From a bacterium (GTDB lineage: Bacteria > Vulcanimicrobiota > Vulcanimicrobiia > Vulcanimicrobiales > Vulcanimicrobiaceae): a stretch of DNA of 64,000 nucleotides. The stretch lies in contig JAKBKY010000001.1 of NCBI GenBank assembly GCA_021832345.1, positions 210,385-274,384 on the forward strand, given 5' to 3'. Both the position numbers and the translations under genes were made by a program. Every line of letters starts with the position of its first letter. Position 1 is the first letter of the stretch. This document shows positions 8,122-17,900 of the stretch, piece after piece. The notes beneath the pieces are model-generated. The model worked only from the letters and a program-made list of their open reading frames with translations, was not told the DNA's origin and did no database searches.

Positions 8122-9606
8122 CTATGACGGCGATTCCGGCGCCAAAGCTCGAAGTGAGGCCGCCACTTCGGTGAACTCGGCGAGTGCGGCTTCAAGGTCT
8201 TCGACGATCTCAGCAGCCAGGACATGCGGCTCCGGCAGATTGGCGGCGTCTTCAAGGGATTCATCCCGAAGCCAGAAGATGTCAAGGCTCACTTTGTCGC
8301 GCGCGAGGAGCTCATCGTAGGTGAAACGGTGGAATCGCTCGGTTTCAGCCCGTTGTCCCCGATTGTCGGCGCGGTAGCAGGCGACGAAGTCGTCGAGGTG
8401 TCCCCGTCGTAACGGATTCTCTTTCAACGTGAAATGCATGTTGGTGCGCAGATCGTACACCCAGAGCGCTCGCGTTGACGGTGTTTCTGAAGCGGGCTTC
8501 CGATCAAAGAAAAAAACGTTTGCCTTGACCCCCTGGGCATAGAAAATGCCAGTCGGTAGGCGCAGGAGCGTATGCACGTCGCATTCATGTAGGAGGCGGC
8601 GGCGCACCGTTTCGCCGGCGCCGCCCTCGAAGAGCACGTTGTCGGGCACCACGATCGCGGCGCAGCCTTCAATCTTCAGCAGAGTCTTGACGTGCTGGAC
8701 GAAGTTTAGTTGCTTGTTGGACGTCGTTGCCCAGAAGTCGTCGCGCACGACGGTAAGGTCGTCGCGGCGGGATTCACCGTTCTCGCCGACGATCGTGACC
8801 GAGGATTTTTTTCCGAACGGCGGGTTGGTGAGCACCATCTCGAAACGCAGTCCAGGATCGGCCTTGAGCGCGTCGTCTACGCGAATGGGACTCTCTGCTT
8901 CGGCTGCGGTGATTCCGTGCAGGAGCAAGTTCATTGCGCAGAGTCGTGCCGTATTGTCGACGATCTCCCAGCCATGCAATGCCTCGTACCGGAGCTGCCG
9001 CTTCTGGTCGGGATCAAGCAGCGCGCCACGTGCGATGCGCTCGTACGCTGCGAGCAAGAAGCCACCCGTACCACAGGCCGGGTCACAGATGGTCATACCC
9101 GGTTGGGGTCGCATCACATCGACGATCGCCCGGATCAGCGGGCGCGGCGTAAAGTATTGCCCAGCGCCGGACTTCGTGTCCTCGGCGTTCTTCTGCAGTA
9201 GCCCTTCGTACGCGTCGCCCTTCACGTCAGCATCGAGCGTCATCCATTGCTCTTTGTCGATGAGATCGACGATCAGGCGCTTTAGCTTCGCTGGGTCTTG
9301 GATGCGATTCTGTGCTTTGCGGAACACGATACCCAGCATGCCCGGATGCTTGCCGAGCTCGGTCAAGATGTGGCGATAGTGAACTTCTAATTCGTCTCCG
9401 TCTAGACGCAGCAGAGACGGCCAGTCAAGGCCGCTAGGCACAACTGAAGGTCGGTTGAACGGCGCGCGTGTCTGTTCGTCCGCCATCTTCAGGAATAGCA
9501 GGTACGTCAATTGCTCGACGTAATCGCCGTACGACAATCCATCGTCTCGAAGAACATGGCAATAATTCCAGAGCTTTGCGACTAACGCACCGGGGTCTTC
9601 CGTCAT
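8122..9606 (-). CDS. hsdM: Type I restriction-modification N6-adenine methyltransferase (HsdM)
   Basis: A 494-aa methyltransferase subunit. The N-terminal helical domain (LWNYCHVLRDDGLSYGDYVE) is followed by the SAM-binding motif I DPACGTGGFLLAAYERI at about residue 174 and the catalytic NPPFGKKS at about 259. The ATG overlaps the hsdS stop in ATGA (9603-9606). It methylates the adenine in the target chosen by HsdS and is needed for restriction as well. The order hsdR-hsdS-hsdM is less common than hsdR-hsdM-hsdS. Length is normal and both motifs are intact. Confidence 0.95.
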   Translation of the reverse strand: MTEDPGALVAKLWNYCHVLRDDGLSYGDYVEQLTYLLFLKMADEQTRAPFNRPSVVPSGLDWPSLLRLDGDELEVHYRHILTELGKHPGMLGIVFRKAQNRIQDPAKLKRLIVDLIDKEQWMTLDADVKGDAYEGLLQKNAEDTKSGAGQYFTPRPLIRAIVDVMRPQPGMTICDPACGTGGFLLAAYERIARGALLDPDQKRQLRYEALHGWEIVDNTARLCAMNLLLHGITAAEAESPIRVDDALKADPGLRFEMVLTNPPFGKKSSVTIVGENGESRRDDLTVVRDDFWATTSNKQLNFVQHVKTLLKIEGCAAIVVPDNVLFEGGAGETVRRRLLHECDVHTLLRLPTGIFYAQGVKANVFFFDRKPASETPSTRALWVYDLRTNMHFTLKENPLRRGHLDDFVACYRADNRGQRAETERFHRFTYDELLARDKVSLDIFWLRDESLEDAANLPEPHVLAAEIVEDLEAALAEFTEVAASLRALAPESPS

Positions 9607-10934
9607 GCACCAACCCTCAAGGCAGCAGCGAATTCCTTCGCGCGATTCTCTTTGAACTGCGGTTCTTGGCCGCGATCATCTTCGCTTGCTAGTGACGCGA
9701 TCGCCGGTGGTTCTCCATGGCGCTGCTGAATAAGGTCGCCAGCGAACGCCCGAGCGAGTATTGCGCTTCGCAGGCGGTGCGACCTCTGGAGAGCATTTTG
9801 AATTAGCTTGTTGGCGCTGTCCCGCAGGGACAAAAGCTCACTGTACTTAGACAGGGCGCGCTGCTGATCTCTCAAAGACGGCACATTTAACATCAACTCC
9901 GAAAACTTTGCTTTACTGAGAATCGGCAATGTAGTGCTCGACGCGCGCTCATGGATCTTGCGCTGGAAATCAAGTCCCGAAACTACGGTCAGCAGATAGT
10001 CCGGAAGTATCACCGATGGATCAGGAACGATTGCGTTGATCTGCTGATTGATGGCACAGTCGATCTCGCTTACGCTGGCCTTGCCGATAGTCGCGCCAAT
10101 GCAGGTTACAAGCACACTGCGTGCGGGGACAGATCGCGCGGCCTTTGTTGCGAATTGCGAAAGCGAACGTCGCCCGGACCGGACGGCGCCGGCATGTTGC
10201 AAATCACCTGGGGTTATAAAAGGTATCGGCCCTTCCCAGTACCTTGCCTCCTTGGTTGATGGGGTGTTGCCGGTGACAATGTCCCCGATCTCGGAGATCT
10301 TTCGCTGGATTCCCGGAGCGCTGGCAACGGCGGTTGCGATAGCTTCGGCGAGTCTCCCGGTATGACGCAGCACGCTCGCGAGCGATGCTTCGGCGGCGTC
10401 GAGGCGGGAGAATTGTTCCTCGATGACTTCGACGATCCGCTGCTGCTCGGCTATTGGGGGGGCTGGGATCGTCAGGCTCCCGAGATTCTTCCTTGAAATT
10501 CGCTTTCGCGTGGTTCCAGATTGTAGGGCCGCTATTTTGGCGCGCATTGGCGGCGCATTGAGGAACCACATCAACCAACTGGGATTTGCGTTGTCGGGAT
10601 GGGGGCGCATGACGCATACATCGACCACCGTGACTGCCTGTCGCGGATCGCCTGGGAACATGCAGGCCCGTCCCAGCGGGTCCGGCATCCGTGCGACAAG
10701 CACATCGCCTTTCTCGAGATACGTGCAGCCAAGGCGCTTCGCATTTTCGCGTGTCATGCTGCGGTTGGACCGATTTCGCCAGCAGCCTTCCCCGATGTCA
10801 GCGAGTTGGGTTAGTCGTACCTCTCCATCCTCGTCCTGGTCTTTTGTCTCAACCCAGTCACCGTCGATGAATAGGCCTCCATCCATGAGGCGCGCGAGGG
10901 TCGTCTCTGTCCAGCCCCCTGGTAATTCGCTCAT
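9603..10934 (-). CDS. hsdS: Type I restriction specificity subunit (HsdS)
   Basis: I start at ATG 10932-10934 (MSELPGGWTETTLARL), which overlaps the hsdR stop in ATGA; the longer open frame upstream is antisense to nothing useful and lacks HsdS similarity. The 443-aa protein has two target-recognition domains, each followed by a long helix: IPAPPIAEQQRIVEVIEEQF (about residue 155-175) and the C-terminal LRDQQRALSKYSELLSLRDS. The second domain begins KISEIGDIVTGNTPSTKEARY. It dictates the bipartite DNA target. Confidence 0.9.
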   Translation of the reverse strand: MSELPGGWTETTLARLMDGGLFIDGDWVETKDQDEDGEVRLTQLADIGEGCWRNRSNRSMTRENAKRLGCTYLEKGDVLVARMPDPLGRACMFPGDPRQAVTVVDVCVMRPHPDNANPSWLMWFLNAPPMRAKIAALQSGTTRKRISRKNLGSLTIPAPPIAEQQRIVEVIEEQFSRLDAAEASLASVLRHTGRLAEAIATAVASAPGIQRKISEIGDIVTGNTPSTKEARYWEGPIPFITPGDLQHAGAVRSGRRSLSQFATKAARSVPARSVLVTCIGATIGKASVSEIDCAINQQINAIVPDPSVILPDYLLTVVSGLDFQRKIHERASSTTLPILSKAKFSELMLNVPSLRDQQRALSKYSELLSLRDSANKLIQNALQRSHRLRSAILARAFAGDLIQQRHGEPPAIASLASEDDRGQEPQFKENRAKEFAAALRVGA

Positions 10935-13747
10935 GCAGCGAGAACCTCGTTCAATTCGTCGATCAACGAATTCAACTGATCGCCGAAAACTTCTGACGCC
11001 TTGCCAAGACCGCCGTGTTGGGAAAACGGTGTGTATTGGAAGTCGTCGGGCGATATTGCGAGGCTCGCCGCAATATGATCGCGGATACGTTCGAGCCACT
11101 GCGTTTGTTCTGGGGTAAAAGTGCGGCCAGCCTGTTTCTGCTGGAGCATCCATCCGGCAAAGCGTTCGTTGACACGCTCTGGGAACGGGACCAGTTGCTC
11201 GTCCTGATTTAGCGCGAAGCGCACGATTTGGACGATATCGGCCAGCACGCGGGGGCCGGAGCCCCGAACTTTCGACCTATCGAGGGTTTCGTACGCGGCC
11301 CACAAGTTTTCCGGAGTCCAGTGCTGCGGCGTTCGGCTGATAGCGCTGGCCAGCTCTTTCACTTCTTTCCACGTCAGGCGATGCTTATACAGGCGACTGT
11401 AGAGTATCTGCAACGCGGTGATTTCGTCCTTGTGCTCGTCGATGTATGCGCGGAATGATTCGACGGTCTTGCTGGCACGATCGGCGGCATCAACGGAATA
11501 ATCCGCCCTGAGCAGCGTGTCCGCCGAGGTTTCGTCGATCACTTGATCGTAGCTGCGCCGCAGCTCGACCAGCTTCTCCCTAAAGGCGGGATTGTCGGCA
11601 AGTGCCCTAACCGCTTCATCAATCAGCCGCCCCGCAACGGCGTCGCATGCGTCGGGACTGGGCTGTTCCATGCCCGTCTCTCGCTGCGCTGCCTCCAACT
11701 GCTTGTCCGGATCAAGCGCGTCGACGATCGTCTCGGCCAATTCCTTGAGTGGAACGCCCGCAACCGCTTCCAGCTCCTCTCGGTCTTGCTTCGATAGCCT
11801 CAAATTGAGGCGTGCGATACGCGAGGCGATAGAAGACACCAGGCTGCGATCGCGAGATCCGAGCGCGAGGTTGTGGAGGAGTTTTTCGAAGCCCAGCTTC
11901 GGGCTCCGATCCATCGGAGTCGTGTCATGAAGGTCGGTCTCTGTCGCGCCGACGGCGTCGACGATCACAAAGCGATCCTTTACCTTCGCGTCCGGTGTCA
12001 CGCCTTGCAGGTCCGTCGGATTGATGACGCGCACGCCACGACCCTTCATCTGCTCGAAGAACTGCCGCGAGCGGACCATACGCATGAAGAACACGCACTC
12101 GATCGGCTTCACGTCCGTTCCGGTCGCGATCATGTCGACGGTTACCGCGATTCGGGGATTGTAGCTGTTACGAAAGTCCTGGAGGAGCTGCTCGGCCGTT
12201 TGACCTTGCGAGCCAGACTTATAGGTGATCTTGGCGGCGAACTCATTGCCCTTACCGAACTCCTCGCGCACGATTTGGACGATGTCGTCGGCGTGGCTGT
12301 CGTCCTTGGCGAAGATCAAAGTCTTCGGGACGTGCGTGCGCCCCTCGAAGAGCAGCGGAAGGCTGTCGCGGAAAGCTCGCACGATAGTTCGGATCTGGTC
12401 TTTGGCGACAACCTTGCGGTCAAGCTCCTTGGCATCGTAAACGATGTCATCGTCCAGTTGTTCGAAACGCTTTTCGCGCGTCTGTCGGTCTCGAAACGTC
12501 GTCACCAAGCCGGCATCAATCTTTGACCCCTTGGCGCTGATCTCAGTCGAGATGCGGTACACGTCGAAGTCGACGTTTACGTTGTCTGCCACGGCGCGCT
12601 CGTGGTTGTATTCCATCACCAGGTTTTGATTGAAAAATCCGAGCGTCTGCTTTCCGGGCGTTGCCGTCAACCCGATGATGAACGCGTCGAAATACTCCAG
12701 CACTTGCCGCCACAGGCCATAGATAGAACGATGGCACTCATCGACGATGATAACGTCGAATGTTTCGATGGGAACCGCCGGGTTGTATGCGACCTCGACC
12801 GGCTTCGCGGGCTGCAAATCGTAGGCCGATTCTTCATCGAGTTCTTCCGGCAGGTCGGGTTCGCCCTTGAGAATCGAATAGAGGCGCTGAATCGTGGAGA
12901 TGACGACGCGCGAAACGCCGTCGATGCGATTCGAACCGAGACGCTGGACATTGTAGAGTTCGGTAAACTTACGGCCGTCGTCGGGCGTCGAGAACGCCTG
13001 AAACTCCTTGAGCGTCTGTCGCCCCAGATTCGCGCGATCGACAAGGAAGAGAATCCGGCGTGCTCCGGCATGCTTGATGAGCCTATAGGCGACATTGGCG
13101 GCGGTAAACGTCTTTCCAGAACCGGTAGCCATCTGGATGAGAGCGCGCGGTCGGCCGTGCTTGAGCGATTCTTCCAAATTGCGAATCGCCTCGGCTTGTG
13201 CAGGCCACAGGCCCTGTTCGTTGACCTCCGGGAGATCGCGAAGACGAGCGCGCAAGGTCGTATGTTCGGCCCCGATCTCTGCGAGCGTCTCCGGACGATA
13301 AAACGTAAACACTTGGCGGCTCGCGGGGTCTGCATCGAAGCCGTTCGTGAAGCGCGTCTCTACGCCGGTGGATTCGAACGCAAACGGCAACGGCTTCACG
13401 AGCGCGGAGATCCCCTCCGGCAAACCCGTGGTGTATTTTGCCGATTGCCACTCGACGCCGGTGAGGGTCGAGCCGGCTTTCTTTGCCTCGATCACTCCGG
13501 CGGCTCTGCGGTTGACAAATAGAAGATAGTCGGCGGCATCGTAACCGCCGTTCATTTTGAACTCACGAACCGCGACGCCAACGCCGGCGCCGAGATTCAG
13601 TTTCTTGTAGTCCTGGACAATCCACCCGCACGCGCCCAGTTGGCGATCGATCTCCATGCGCGCCCGGGCTTCAGGGTCCAGGTAATCCTCAACGGCCAAA
13701 TGCCAACCTCGCCAGCAACGGAGCCACCGCAAGGTGTCTTGCGACAC
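10931..13747 (-). CDS. hsdR: Type I restriction endonuclease motor subunit (HsdR)
   Basis: A 938-aa protein with a GTG start. The N-terminal nuclease domain contains YDAADYLLFVNRRAAGVIEA followed by KK (D..ExK, residues about 68-91). The SF2 motor has Walker A ATGSGKTFTAANV near residue 207, DECH near 334 and GLTATP after it; a helical C-terminal domain binds the methylase. First gene of the leftward operon hsdR-hsdS-hsdM, with 4-bp overlaps at both junctions. The upstream region shares a 77-bp divergent gap with the AbiEi-like gene. All motifs look intact. Confidence 0.95.
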   Translation of the reverse strand: MSQDTLRWLRCWRGWHLAVEDYLDPEARARMEIDRQLGACGWIVQDYKKLNLGAGVGVAVREFKMNGGYDAADYLLFVNRRAAGVIEAKKAGSTLTGVEWQSAKYTTGLPEGISALVKPLPFAFESTGVETRFTNGFDADPASRQVFTFYRPETLAEIGAEHTTLRARLRDLPEVNEQGLWPAQAEAIRNLEESLKHGRPRALIQMATGSGKTFTAANVAYRLIKHAGARRILFLVDRANLGRQTLKEFQAFSTPDDGRKFTELYNVQRLGSNRIDGVSRVVISTIQRLYSILKGEPDLPEELDEESAYDLQPAKPVEVAYNPAVPIETFDVIIVDECHRSIYGLWRQVLEYFDAFIIGLTATPGKQTLGFFNQNLVMEYNHERAVADNVNVDFDVYRISTEISAKGSKIDAGLVTTFRDRQTREKRFEQLDDDIVYDAKELDRKVVAKDQIRTIVRAFRDSLPLLFEGRTHVPKTLIFAKDDSHADDIVQIVREEFGKGNEFAAKITYKSGSQGQTAEQLLQDFRNSYNPRIAVTVDMIATGTDVKPIECVFFMRMVRSRQFFEQMKGRGVRVINPTDLQGVTPDAKVKDRFVIVDAVGATETDLHDTTPMDRSPKLGFEKLLHNLALGSRDRSLVSSIASRIARLNLRLSKQDREELEAVAGVPLKELAETIVDALDPDKQLEAAQRETGMEQPSPDACDAVAGRLIDEAVRALADNPAFREKLVELRRSYDQVIDETSADTLLRADYSVDAADRASKTVESFRAYIDEHKDEITALQILYSRLYKHRLTWKEVKELASAISRTPQHWTPENLWAAYETLDRSKVRGSGPRVLADIVQIVRFALNQDEQLVPFPERVNERFAGWMLQQKQAGRTFTPEQTQWLERIRDHIAASLAISPDDFQYTPFSQHGGLGKASEVFGDQLNSLIDELNEVLAA

Positions 13748-13797
13748 TATACTGCGCCGAGCTGACTCAAGCCTAGAGCAGACCGTTATCTACGAAT

Positions 13798-13818
13798 AGT
13801 ATAGCAATATGCTATACT
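13798..13818. promoter_or_regulatory. Perfect palindromic operator upstream of the AbiEi-like gene
   Basis: AGTATAGCA (13798-13806) and its exact reverse complement (13810-13818) are separated by 3 bp. The right half includes TATACT, a good -10 box only 7 bp before the ATG at 13825, so the transcript would be nearly leaderless. The site lies in the divergent gap with hsdR and could control both directions. AbiEi proteins bind inverted repeats in their own promoters. Confidence 0.6.
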
Positions 13819-13824
13819 ATCTGC

Positions 13825-14271
13825 ATGGCCAAGATCGAGGACGCGCTTAGAGACCTTGCTGCCGAGCATGAGGGTCTTTTTACGGCAAAAGAGGCGGAGG
13901 CGGCAGGCGTGGCCCGCACCCTGGTGGTTCAGCTCGCCCATCGAGGCCGGCTGGATCGCGTGGCTCAGGGGCTGTACCGATTCCCAAGCTGGCCAACAAC
14001 TGGCCTCCAGCAGTACCACGAGGCCGTTCTCTGGCCTCGGGCGCATCGCGAGCTGGCATACGCTTTAGTCTCCCACGACTCCGCACTGGAACTCTATAAT
14101 CTGACGCACCTCAATCCTGGCGTCGTCCACTACGGCCCGAACGGCGGCCACGGCCGCGTTCTTGTTGGGCGGACGCACCTCGTGGGACGTCGAATCCACA
14201 AGACATGGCTGACCTGCGCTATACCGTCGTCCTCGAGCCCGGGGATCCCGACGAGGGCGGATTCGTGGTGA
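13825..14271 (+). CDS. AbiEi-like winged-helix antitoxin, truncated
   Basis: The first 110 residues match the AbiEi family: EHEGLFTAKEAEAAGVARTL (wing-helix), LAHRGRLDRVAQGLYRFPSW, then YHEAVLWPRAHRELAYALVS followed by HDSAL. After HLNPGVVHYGPNG the family normally continues for another 60-90 residues; here the frame runs into unrelated sequence overlapping the hicB start. No AbiEii nucleotidyltransferase toxin follows. I read it as an antitoxin or regulator that lost its C-terminus when HicBA became joined to it. DNA binding may be retained. Confidence 0.6.
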   Translation: MAKIEDALRDLAAEHEGLFTAKEAEAAGVARTLVVQLAHRGRLDRVAQGLYRFPSWPTTGLQQYHEAVLWPRAHRELAYALVSHDSALELYNLTHLNPGVVHYGPNGGHGRVLVGRTHLVGRRIHKTWLTCAIPSSSSPGIPTRADSW

Positions 14272-14453
14272 GCGTTCCCGCGCTGCCGGAGGCGCACACC
14301 CAGGGCAACACGGTCGAAGACGCCCTCGCGAACGCCCGCGAAGTGATCGAGCTTTGCATCCTATCACGTCTCGATCACGGCGAGGACATCCCGCCGGGCG
14401 ACGTGGGCGCGACTCGAGTAGAAAGCGTCGCGGTCTCGGTCCCGGCCGCCTAA
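14205..14453 (+). CDS. hicB: HicB-family antitoxin
   Basis: An 82-aa protein of the HicB/UPF0150 type: LRYTVVLEPGDPDEGGFVVS followed by VPALPEAHTQGNTVEDALAN forms the partial RNase-H-like fold, then a helix AREVIELCILSRLDHGEDIP. It lacks a long C-terminal DNA-binding domain. hicA follows by 11 bp. The order hicB-hicA is the reverse of the E. coli arrangement but common elsewhere. It is expected to bind and inactivate HicA. Confidence 0.85.
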   Translation: MADLRYTVVLEPGDPDEGGFVVSVPALPEAHTQGNTVEDALANAREVIELCILSRLDHGEDIPPGDVGATRVESVAVSVPAA

Positions 14454-14464
14454 CGGCCCCCTGA

Positions 14465-14692
14465 TTGAGCACGAGACTTCCCGCCCTGGACGGAGCCGCA
14501 GTTGTGCGCGCGCTAAAGCGCGCCGGCTTTGTCGTGGATCGCATCAGCGGCTCGCACCATATCATGCGCCACGCCGACGGTCGCAAGAGTTCAATCCCGG
14601 TTCACGCCGGCAAGACCCTCCGGCGAGGGCTCTTGGCATCGATTCTCAAGGACGTCTGTCTCAGCATCGAAGAACTTCGCCAGCTCTTGTAG
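14465..14692 (+). CDS. hicA: HicA-family mRNA interferase toxin
   Basis: A 75-aa dsRBD-like protein with a TTG start. It shows ALDGAAVVRALKRAGFVVDR and then ISGSHHIMRHADGRKSSIPV followed by H, with the catalytic histidine in the G-S-H-H motif, and ends LLASILKDVCLSIEELRQLL. The family degrades mRNA and tmRNA independently of translation. It pairs with the HicB upstream and is the last gene before att copy C. Confidence 0.85.
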   Translation: MSTRLPALDGAAVVRALKRAGFVVDRISGSHHIMRHADGRKSSIPVHAGKTLRRGLLASILKDVCLSIEELRQLL

Positions 14693-14726
14693 CGCTGAGA
14701 TCCTGAAAGTTGCCCGCAACCGTACA

Positions 14727-14749
14727 TGGTAGCGCCAACGGGAATCGAA
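14727..14749. repeat. att copy C: 3' end of tRNA-Glu
   Basis: Exact 23-nt copy of 25085-25107, same orientation, 35 bp after the hicA stop. It separates blocks 3 and 2. No other tRNA part is present. Confidence 0.85.
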
Positions 14750-14761
14750 CTCTCGAAGTGG

Positions 14762-14850
14762 GGTCCCGGCAGGTCCCGCCGACTACCGGAAAGTCCCGTC
14801 CTGTAAGGGTTTTCGCGTTTTTCAATCCCGGTCTGTCCCCTCGAATCCCG
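14762..14850. repeat. Iterated GTCCCG/ATCCCG motifs right of att copy C
   Basis: GGTCCCG at 14762 and 14772, AGTCCCG at 14792, then ATCCCGG at 14825 and 14845 follow the att core. The stretch GTAAGG.TTTT and ATCCCG has a counterpart right of copy D (3853-3886). Such repeats next to a core suggest integrase arm-type or excisionase sites of a family different from the GGCAACCG element. Confidence 0.35.
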
Positions 14851-14987
14851 GCCTTTTTCGCGAAATCCGTTAGACGGCCGTTAGAGGGGCAGCCGCCAGC
14901 CCCGTATGGGTCGGCCAGAGGCGACTGCTGCCCCGGCGCGCGCGCTGTTGGCTCCAAGCAAGCATCGCGGCTGCCGATACCCTGACA

Positions 14988-17900
14988 GTGACGCAGATCG
15001 ACCTGGGCGTTTCGACCGCCACCACGACCGCCAACCTCCTGCAATACTGGCGCGATTGCCTCATCGACGATGCGATGTCGGGCATAACTTTCGAGCGAGT
15101 GCGACAGTCACCAACGATCGACTTTCAATCGATCACCAAGGGCCGCCTTGGCGCGCAAACTACCGACAGGATACGAGCGCTAGCGTCGAGCGGTGAGAAG
15201 CCGACGACGGAGCGATCAGACACAATCGAGATCGCTGTCGGTTTGGGGCGCATTTCGGCAAAATATCAGAACGGTGCGCGGCGCTCGCACGTGGATGCCG
15301 TAGTCCCACTGTGGATACCGGCATTGTTGTGCGACGGGGGCATACTTCGTCCGCAGGAGCAACGGCATCCCTTCATTACGCGAACGGTGCTGGAACCATC
15401 GCCTACGAGCATCGCAGTCGGAACACTTGACGACGCCGATGCCTACTACGAGACACATGTTCCTGAGCAACGGTGGAGCGAAAACTGGGCGGCTTGCATT
15501 CAATGGGCGCTCGAATTATGGTCGAGCGTCGTGGGCTCCGATTTTTCCACGTACGCTTCTGAGGACTTTCATTTCGAGCGGACGGCATACGTACTTCCTA
15601 ATGAAGTGGCAATCGACGTTACGAAACTTGTCGAAGTCCTCGACTTGGCGCGCGAACGCGCAGAGCAAGGCGGGGGCCTTGCGATACTGCAATCCGTCGT
15701 TCGGTCCCAGGCGTCCACCGCGCACGACACGGCCAGCGGCGTTCGCCATGGCGGACACTACGGCCCGCACCCATTAACGGACGATCAGCGTGTGGCACTC
15801 GAACACGTTTTGCGCACGCCGCATGGAGCATTGCAGGCGGTTAATGGGCCTCCCGGCACCGGAAAGACTACGCTTCTACGTTCAGTCATAGCCAGCGCGA
15901 TGGTCGAGGCGATCGCATCCACACAGGATTTGTTTTCCGTAGAACCGCCGATTATCGTCGTCACTTCGACGAATAACAATGCCGTAACAAATGTGTTGAA
16001 CTCGTTCGCCGATGTTGAAGACCAAACGCCCTTCGGGAAGCGCTGGATCGACGATGTTGGCGGGTACGGGGCATTTCTCGCCGGCAAAGACGCGGCGAAA
16101 CGCGCGGAGCGCTCGAATATCAATTACCCGACGCTGCTCTTTCAGAACGGCGGCACGATACGAGGCGTGTTCGACGGCATAGAGGTAACCGCTGCCATCG
16201 CGACATTCCTGAAGAATTATCTGGATGCAACGGGCAAGAGCGCTGAAGACTTGGAGTCAGCGGTGTCCGACCTCCATGCAAAAACATTGTCCCTCCGAGC
16301 AAAGGCCGCCTACGTCGCCCAACAATTGGAGGAGTATCGGCGCATCGCTGATCCCAGCGAGAGCGCCGCACGATCGACTTTGGGTGAGCGGTTTATTCAA
16401 ACCCTGGAGCCCTTGCGAGAAAAACGCGTTGCGGCGGAACGCGAGCTGAGCGTCATACGGGAGGAATGTAGCAGGCAGCGCCAGCGCATCGAGCTCGGAC
16501 TTGATGCGCTCCAGCCGATCTGGTGGGAAGCGATATTCGGATTTTTGGATCCCGTGCGACGACATCGTTACAGAAGGTTCGAAAAAGCGTACGGCGTTGG
16601 CACACCTCCTTACACGAATGACCTATCCGCTATCGAAGACGGCATGCGGTCCCGTCGATCCGCCTTTGACATCAGCGAATCCCAGGCTGCGGCCGTGCAT
16701 ACGGGAGCCGCGCAGGCGTACTCAATCGCGGAACGAGAGTGCGAGCGGGAACGCGATCAATTCGAAACAAGCTGCCGACGCTGGCATGACGTCGTTCGAC
16801 AGCTAGAGGCGGACCTGCGCACTTCGCTTGACCCGGCGGACTGGGGGGCCGTGCAACGCGCGTTGGATATCGCATACCGCACTGACGCATTTCGCGTAGC
16901 GATGCGCTTTTGGGAAGGCCGATGGCTATTGCAGATGCGTAGCGAGAAGGATGACATTTGGAGGCGGAACAGCGCGACTCGGGTTCGTCACAGGCATCGC
17001 TGTATTGCAAAACTTCACCCATTTGCCGCCGTCACGTTACACTCGCTTCCGTGGCGATTCAACTACTTCATCAGCGGCACAGCCCCGGGTCGCGAATTAG
17101 AAGATGGGCATGCGGAGCCGCTGTTCGAGGGCATCGATCTACTAATCATCGATGAGTCGGGTCAGGTAGCGCCACACATCGGCGCCATCGGTCTCGCGCT
17201 TGCGAAAAAGGCGATGATCGTCGGTGACGTCTACCAACTCGAACCCATCGTTAGTCTTGACGAGCCGCTGTCACTGGCGAACGCTCGAAACCGCATCTCT
17301 GCGAGGCCCGACGTGGCCGATGATCTGGGGCGCCGCGGTGTGCTCGTGCACGACAACGGGCCAAGCCTGATGCATTTAGCGCAAGGCGCAACGGCATACA
17401 CCCTTTCGAACGCAAGCGTGCCGGGATCGTTCCTGCGCACGCATTACCGCTGCGTTCCGGAAATCATACGGTACTGCGACGAGCTAATCTACGGCGGCCT
17501 CATTCCAAAACGCCAGTCACTCGAAAACCCGCTATTCCCTGCGATGGGCTACGCGCACGTGCGTGGTACGAGTGCGAAGTCCGGTTCGAGCCGGGTAAAC
17601 GAGACGGAAGCCCGCCTTATTGCCAATTTTGCCGCCAAAAACAAGGATCGAATCCTTGACCACTACGTTAGCGATCCGGCGATTGCGGGGATTACGACCA
17701 CCGAGGCCTTGAGTCGCCTGCTCGCGATCGTAACGCCGTACGCGGCGCAAGCGAACGAAATTCGTCGGCAGCTGCGAGGAGTGTTACCGAATGACGCACC
17801 GATTACCGTCGGCACCGCCTTTGCGATGCAAGGCGCCGAGGCGCGCATCATCCTGTATTCTAACGTCTTGAGCCCACGCGATCCCGTCGGCTTCGTAAAC

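Larger units (their letters stand above)
3777..14749. mobile_element. Block 3: integrase-less cargo block between att copies D and C
   Basis: About 10.95 kb bounded by two exact 23-nt copies of the tRNA-Glu 3' end. Cargo: Cys-rich protein, PIN plus ImmA/IrrE pair, membrane protein, nuclease-like protein, type I restriction-modification, AbiEi-like remnant and HicBA. No integrase or excisionase is present. This fits a cis-mobilisable element, moved only by an integrase supplied elsewhere. Boundaries are seen; mobility is inferred. Confidence 0.6.
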
